NCBI RefSeq assembly: GCF_026151205.1
Contig: NC_087076.1
Location: 18,903,919-18,967,918 of the forward strand
Length of the DNA stretch: 64,000 nucleotides
DNA from: Bolinopsis microptera
Taxonomy: Eukaryota; Ctenophora; Tentaculata; Lobata; Bolinopsidae
Direction of reading: 5' to 3'
Made by a program: the position numbers and the translations under genes
Shown: piece by piece, positions 61,001 to 64,000 of the stretch
Numbering within the stretch: position 1 is the stretch's first letter
Layout of the letters: each line of letters starts with the position of its first letter
The notes under the pieces: generated by a model
What the model saw: only the letters and a program-made list of their open reading frames with translations
Database searches by the model: none
What the model was told of the DNA's origin: nothing

Positions 61001-62453
61001 GTCTCGTCACCAATCTTACGCTTAATTTTCAGTAATAATGACGTCACACAGACAAATGTGCCAATTAAATTGGAATTCCGGACTGTGTCTAGAGAGCGAC
61101 TTGGCCACCAGGAAGACTGCTGTGGACAAGTTTGTGAACCAAGTGAACATAGACCAGAGTTACAATGCGGAGACCTACCTACTCTGGGTGGATAACAGTT
61201 GCCAGATTGACGGTGGTGACTCCGTTATCACCATCATGCTTGTTAATAAATTGGTATGTGTGAAGGATCGGTTTTAAAGTGCACCTCATCCTTTCGATTT
61301 TTGAATAATGTTTAGAAAAAAATAAGGTCCGAGATTGCATACATATCTTAATCTATATTATAATTTGACAGATCTTGCATCAATTTCGTAGTCGGAAATG
61401 TTTGGTGACTTTCGTTCTTTCAGGTAAGCTCATTGAGTAGCAAAGCCGCTACTCTGACAGCTGCAATCAAATCAGCTGATCTGCAAAGTGACAACTATTT
61501 TGGTACCAATGCTAGAGCAAGCACGGCAACGTCTTTTGAATGTTCCGAATCCAAATTCACTGACGGTGGTTGCCCAAATATTTATGGGCATACTGGCAAA
61601 TACACTCTCGGTGGCACCAAATGCGGTATGTTTGTTTTAGTTTCTGAGAATTGGAAATGTGACCAGACATGGCTTTATCAAATTCTTGATATAATTTATA
61701 AGATTAATTTCACATACTGCCAAAATTTGGTTTATTAAATTTGGTATCAATAGTACTTAGGAAAATAAATGAGTGTATGAAACTTGCGGGCAAGTACATA
61801 CCTTCTGTAATCTTTAAAGATAAACCACCCGCCATAATCCATCATTATACGCACATTTACACTGATCACCTCAATATAAATTTCTTAAAGCTCTACAAGC
61901 TTGTTGGAACTTTATTTGTCGTTCTGGTTATTTTAAATCTAGAGTCGATAAGTTATGGGCAAATAAAACCCCAGTATTTGATTGAAATCGTTTCATTTCT
62001 GATTCGCATTTGTAATGGCGTCCCATCATATTGTTATTCTCTCGATTTTCTCATTCTTGTCAGTTTGTAAGTATAACTTGATGGCCAGTTTTAAAATCCA
62101 TTCACCTTCTCTGGTAGTTATTGTCTAGTGCTGTCCCAAACATGCGTTTGATGAGAACAACTGCCAGCCCCTAATTTTGCAGTTCTGTCCCAGCAAATGC
62201 ACGTATAGTACACTAACGACCCCTTATTTTCCAGTGCTGACCGAGGAATCGTGCGATACAGGACACTTCTTTACGGCAGGTAAATGTGAGCCCTGTCCCA
62301 TTGGAGAGTACAACAGCAAAAGAGGACAATCTGCATGCACAGCGTGCCCCGATAAGAAAACTACTTTAGCCAGTGGGAGATCCTCAGTCCAGGACTGCTA
62401 CCGTGAGTTCTGCCGTTTTTCGCTTAAAGACCACTTTTGAAATTTATCTACAG

Positions 62454-62503
<50 letters not shown>

Positions 62504-63970
62504 CAGTCACACTAAGTACTGCAACTCGTAATTGGTCGTTAACCAATATTGGTTTCTTAACAGAAATGGTCACTTTATCTCTCACTGTCAGCTTTTTTTC
62601 AGAGATTGACTATTCGCCATACGCCTTTGGCGGCGTGGGTACTGAATTCACTGTCTCGTGCACAGTGGACACATTTTACGCTGTCAAGAATCGCTTTTGG
62701 GTATTTGACGGCAAGAAATTGGAGGCATCTGAAGACAAGTAAGACAACTAAATTGTTTGAATTGTATTTTTATTTTACTCACTTTCCCCATACCTGATAC
62801 GATTGATTGTAGTGTTTTGATTGTAGTGTTTTTTATTATCATGAAATTTCATTTCGATTACAACTCTATACTTTCTCAGATTCACGATCACTAAAGGGGA
62901 GACCAACGAGGGATCGGATTTTGTAACCCTGAAAATGACCGGGTTACAAACAGATCAGAACGATAAGAAAATGCAATGTACCTTCGAAACTAACTACGGC
63001 ACTATAACTAAAGAAACTACACTCAAAGTCCTGCGTAAGAGGCGTTTTCAATTAGTTCGCGAATCCAAATGATATCCTTAGCTAAGGTATTGTAGACATT
63101 TCTATCGTGTTCAGCGTCAGAGAAAATATAAATAAAAATTCGTTTTATTTTTCAGAGTTCAAGACCCATCCTCAGGCTGTGACAGCAAACCCAAACGAAA
63201 ATATTACCCTCTCTTGTTCTGCACAAATACCGGTTGTATCTAAAATGGTTGCAGGGTGGGAAAAGGGCGATGGAAATGTTGACCCTCAAATGGTTGCGAC
63301 AACGGTTTGACACTAGCAGTGACCCTTTTCATTACAAAACAATTTTATATGATGAATTGAAATGATTAATGAAAGTTATAGAATACCATATTTTTGCCTT
63401 TTTAATTCATGGCTCCACATAGAATAACTTTTAATCGCAGACGAATGACACGGCAATTGAGGGCTCAGAAGACAAACTCGGTATCAGCACGCTGCAAGTA
63501 TTTGGTACCAAGGCGACTCAGTCAGGGGTCTACAAATGTATTTTCTACTACATTGTCGGCGAGAAAACATATCCAGTAGAATCCAACACAGCTTTCGTCG
63601 TTATTCAAGGTTTGTCATTTGCACCATCAATTAAAATATCTTGTCAACTCTCGTTTCACAAAGCAAATAAAAAATTACCGAGTATTCGACTGTTTAAATA
63701 CATTCTTAGTCGTCATGACTACACACGAGTTATAATGTGAATTAGTATTTGGAAACTATTGCAAGAAATAAGGGTTGAACTGGTCGATTTAATCTGTTGC
63801 TCTTGTCCAGGTCTTGTGAGCTGGCCAAGTGCCTTCCAAGCGGTCGATGGAACTGAACTGGTTATCGAATGTGTTATGGCTAGTTACGAGGACGCACCTC
63901 CATCTAAAGCTTATCTTATGTTGAATGATAAAAGCATCCCTACAAAATCGCTGGATTACGAGGTTAACAG
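37021..63970 (+). CDS. Giant multi-domain secreted or surface protein (PAN-like, 4 kringles, GCC2/GCC3-type, Ig-like), 3' end beyond the window
   Basis: About 63 exons can be joined by hand with matching phases from ATG 37021, giving about 3,100 residues without a stop. Exon 1 encodes a signal peptide (MLLTVLVTLGALRSAFALTC). In order come beta-rich segments (38157-42894), a PAN/apple-like Cys region (43233-43823), further beta/Cys segments, kringle 1 (46877-47339) and a Cys-rich module (47493-47909). Then follow beta-rich repeats (48028-50680), kringles 2 and 3 (50820-52103), a PLAT-like segment (52242-52482) and W-x-F-core repeats (52577-54545). Next are Cys-rich modules (55466-56979), kringle 4 (58731-59234), more Cys segments, a GCC2/GCC3-type module (62235-62402) and three Ig-like domains (62603 onward). 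No membrane span is seen in the window. I know no protein with this exact layout. It is extracellular by composition; its function is unknown. Exon boundaries near 56036/56060 are ambiguous. Confidence 0.8.
38678..38716 (-). repeat. (AAATTAG)n heptamer array, probable LINE 3' tail
   Basis: About five copies of a 7-bp unit lie just downstream, in minus orientation, of the LINE C-terminal ORF. Simple-repeat tails are usual for CR1/L2-like LINEs. Confidence 0.65.
38850..39707 (-). mobile_element. LINE reverse-transcriptase polyprotein C-terminal part (285-codon open frame)
   Basis: The minus-strand ORF begins ...LKWTTGVNKRTSNIPIWGDTGRYPL and continues with RTSSHKLNIETGRYG, RACHFC and EDEVHLLKECPVYKEIR. 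'S..L.IE.GRy...R.C..C.....DE.H.l..CP.y...R' is the conserved tail following the RT domain of many invertebrate LINEs. The frame is intact but lacks the catalytic RT core. It lies in the second intron of the kringle gene, antisense, and is 5' truncated as LINE insertions usually are. Confidence 0.8.
39731..39953. repeat. Heptamer microsatellite (AATTTAT)n changing to (TATTTAT)n
   Basis: About 220 bp of perfect 7-bp repeats. The first two thirds are AATTTAT and the last third is a one-base variant. It sits exactly between two LINE fragments of opposite orientation. Confidence 0.92.
39985..41190 (+). pseudogene. Dead LINE reverse transcriptase, plus orientation
   Basis: Frames with stops read NGPDGI, NPIGPLKNLRPLTLFNAARK (cf. 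'k.....NyRPi.Ll....K'), GIDMSSAFDTIKR (the palm 'D...AFD.i.r'), EYADDVDL (YADD box) and, at about 41140, RWRMLGHVV (the terminal motif of some LINEs with restriction-like endonuclease). All core RT motifs are present in order but the frame is broken many times. It is in the same intron as the minus-strand LINE at 38.9 kb. Confidence 0.75.
41191..42390. other. Intron sequence without a gene
   Basis: This is the remainder of the 4-kb second intron of the kringle gene. It includes a (CT)n tract at about 41538-41554. The stretch 41560-41960 has more even base composition than its surroundings and may be the 3' part of the plus-strand LINE or another repeat. Nothing codes convincingly. Confidence 0.4.
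43380..43560 (+). other. PAN/apple-like Cys segment in the giant gene
   Basis: Within the largest exon (43233-43823), the order C-K-D-M...K-C-V-S-N-C...D-S-C-K-S-L-F-F-Y...F-C-V fits the hairpin-stabilised helix/sheet pattern of PAN/apple domains ('C...C...C..f.y......C'). These domains bind proteins or carbohydrates. The match is by eye. Confidence 0.45.
46877..47339 (+). other. Kringle domain 1
   Basis: Two exons (46877-46988 and 47209-47339). The motifs are DYRGTLATTKTGYACKNW, then YNYCRNPGSHDDGAWCY and WEYCEVRGC. These are the canonical kringle features: 'YRG', 'T.sG..C..W', 'NYCRNP', 'WCY' and 'C.v..C'. The outer introns are phase 1 and the inner one phase 2. Confidence 0.93.
47493..47909 (+). 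other. GCC2/GCC3-like Cys-rich module
   Basis: Exons 47493-47550 and 47794-47909 read CPTGTYRG...KCETCPVNQYLKD...QCHDC. The 'CP.G.y......C..CP...y' series is typical of ephrin-receptor-like/TNFR-like Cys repeats. It directly follows kringle 1. Confidence 0.6.
49080..50057 (-). mobile_element. Intact LINE ORF1 (325 aa) antisense in an intron of the kringle gene
   Basis: The minus-strand ORF starts at 50057. The middle is a coiled coil with heptad-like repeats (IIELQEKLLSKQEEDMTKIS, DLQEKLALKKDDE). The C-terminal half matches the LINE ORF1 RRM-type domain: SLIIFRIPETEENLDAKVS, KILRCYRVGK, RPVKFTLSS and VYITPDRSAADR. The encoded protein would be an RNA-binding trimer, as in L1/CR1-type ORF1p. 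No ORF2 follows on the same strand before the next exon. The host intron spans 48716-50253. Confidence 0.8.
50820..51213 (+). other. Kringle domain 2
   Basis: Exons 50820-50937 and 51050-51213. The motifs are DYRGYQDTDSMGKACLSW and then KYCRNPGDDRSQAWCF and CSIPAC. The phases are again 1-2-1. A short Ala/Pro/Thr linker follows. Confidence 0.9.
51454..52103 (+). other. Kringle domain 3, split into three exons
   Basis: Exons 51454-51583, 51737-51784 and 52021-52103. The motifs are KYRGTKATTQSGHTCQRW, ANYCRNPDG, GVWCLNG and CPVPTC. It has the same 1-2-...-1 phase pattern plus one extra phase-2 intron right after NYCRNPDG. The second aromatic of 'WCY' is replaced by Leu. Confidence 0.9.
52242..52482 (+). 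other. PLAT/LH2-like beta segment
   Basis: YQITIKIRSESGSGTSDKQK, then QIQGTRGKTDW and GEVLRVIWQPLTDTWSF resemble the PLAT order 'Y.v.i.t....gtGTda.v.l.l.G..G' and 'G.l..v.i......W'. The segment then runs into the W-x-F core shared with the nested gene. The fold call is tentative. Confidence 0.4.
52577..54545 (+). other. Run of W-x-F/DG-core beta repeats
   Basis: Exons 52577-52773, 52919-53296, 53418-53549, 53658-53966 and 54099-54545 encode at least two clear units. One has DKWRYSLEKRTNSIAFYING followed about 15 residues later by Cys. The other has KTWTFWKSDVSLVLECDGQ followed by GACEKN. Both align with the two halves of the nested 422-aa protein. Confidence 0.55.
56827..56979 (+). other. 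GCC2/GCC3-type Cys-rich module
   Basis: A single phase 1-1 exon: CDKGTYEENFECKPCPYNTY and then RYCVPCTSREFTVVPGSVSENC. This is the standard ephrin-receptor-like Cys-rich order. Related partial modules lie just upstream (55466-55598 CKPGYKWD..., 56528-56619 CDAGQYKDESIC). Confidence 0.75.
58532..58645. repeat. (TATACAC)n heptamer microsatellite
   Basis: Roughly 15 copies of a 7-bp unit begin a few bases after the GTAAGT donor at 58532. Confidence 0.9.
58731..59234 (+). other. Kringle domain 4
   Basis: Exons 58731-58869 and 59086-59234. The motifs are DLNCQAW, AHNYCR (NP replaced by YV), APWCYNAGG and WEYCDIPYC. The 'YRG' is replaced by YGG. The phases are 1-2-1 as in the other kringles. Confidence 0.88.
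62235..62402 (+). other. GCC2/GCC3-type Cys-rich module
   Basis: One phase 1-1 exon: CDTGHFFTAGKCEPCPIGEY, then RGQSACTACPDKKTTLASG and DCY. It is the clearest ephrin-receptor-like Cys module in the gene and precedes the Ig-like tract. Confidence 0.82.
62457..62500. repeat. (CT)n microsatellite
   Basis: About 20 CT dinucleotides in the intron between the Cys-rich module and the first Ig-like exon. Confidence 0.9.
62603..63970 (+). other. Three Ig-like domains (third continues to the window end)
   Basis: Ig 1: exons 62603-62738 and 62880-63034 with TEFTVSCTV, RFWVFDGKKL and KKMQCTFE. Ig 2: exons 63156-63304 and 63441-63609 with ENITLSCSA, VAGWEKGDG and QSGVYKCIFYY. Ig 3: exon from 63811 with ELVIECVMA, after which the frame runs to a possible GTTAAC donor at about 63963. 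Each pair has the B-strand Cys, C-strand Trp and F-strand 'Y/Q-x-C' expected of Ig folds. Confidence 0.75.
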
Positions 63971-64000
63971 ATAGCAATTTAATTGTTTCTTTCGATTTTA

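Noticed and set aside
1..64000. tRNA, rRNA or other structured RNA genes
   Set aside because: I saw no stretch with convincing tRNA A/B boxes plus cloverleaf or any rRNA signature. A covariance-model scan would be needed to exclude them.

Overview
This window is animal nuclear DNA: AT-rich, with many short phase-consistent GT-AG introns and heavy transposon debris (LINE, Penelope-like, Crypton-like, mariner-type and foldback elements). The gene content (a WDHD1/AND-1 orthologue, ERGIC-family genes, and a secreted protein mixing PAN, kringle, ephrin-receptor-like cysteine-rich and Ig-like modules) fits an invertebrate metazoan. A cnidarian or another early-branching marine animal is my guess; I cannot place it further. 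I assembled exons by hand from splice signals, reading-frame continuity and recalled family sequences.

Layout. 1-13.2 kb is repeat-rich: the C-terminal end of an unknown gene (1-141), a perfect 61-bp palindrome, three exact-period 441-bp tandem units each carrying a C2H2 zinc-finger exon, a hAT-like transposase exon, a Crypton-like tyrosine recombinase relic, a Penelope-like tail, a 1.15-kb segment followed by a second copy riddled with small deletions, a dead LINE, and three inverted-repeat elements. 13.3-13.6 kb holds a small Ig-like ORF. 14.0-20.9 kb is a complete WDHD1/AND-1 gene on + (about 1,140 aa: WD40, SepB/Ctf4 propeller, C-terminal HMG box), with a ten-copy 42-bp minisatellite directly after one of its splice donors.

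21.5-35.1 kb is a cluster of four ERGIC/ERV41-ERV46 family genes, all on the minus strand and only about 270-400 bp apart at the coding level (298, 303, 281 and 331 aa as modelled; every exon junction keeps frame). The last intron of the third contains a whole intronless secreted-protein gene on the opposite strand (422 aa) with its own TATA box.

37.0-64.0 kb is one giant + strand gene that runs off the window: a signal peptide and about 62 further exons in one continuous frame (about 3,100 residues so far), with a PAN/apple-like region, four kringles, several GCC2/GCC3-type Cys-rich modules, many beta-rich repeats and at least three Ig-like domains. Its introns carry LINE fragments on both strands and an intact antisense LINE ORF1. 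The beta-rich repeats of this gene and both halves of the nested 422-aa protein share a W-x-[FYW] ... [DN]-G core, pointing to a common, apparently unnamed extracellular domain. How the genes cooperate is not shown by sequence alone. The tight block of four cargo-receptor-like ER-Golgi genes beside two genes for Cys-rich secreted proteins invites the hypothesis of a local secretory module.
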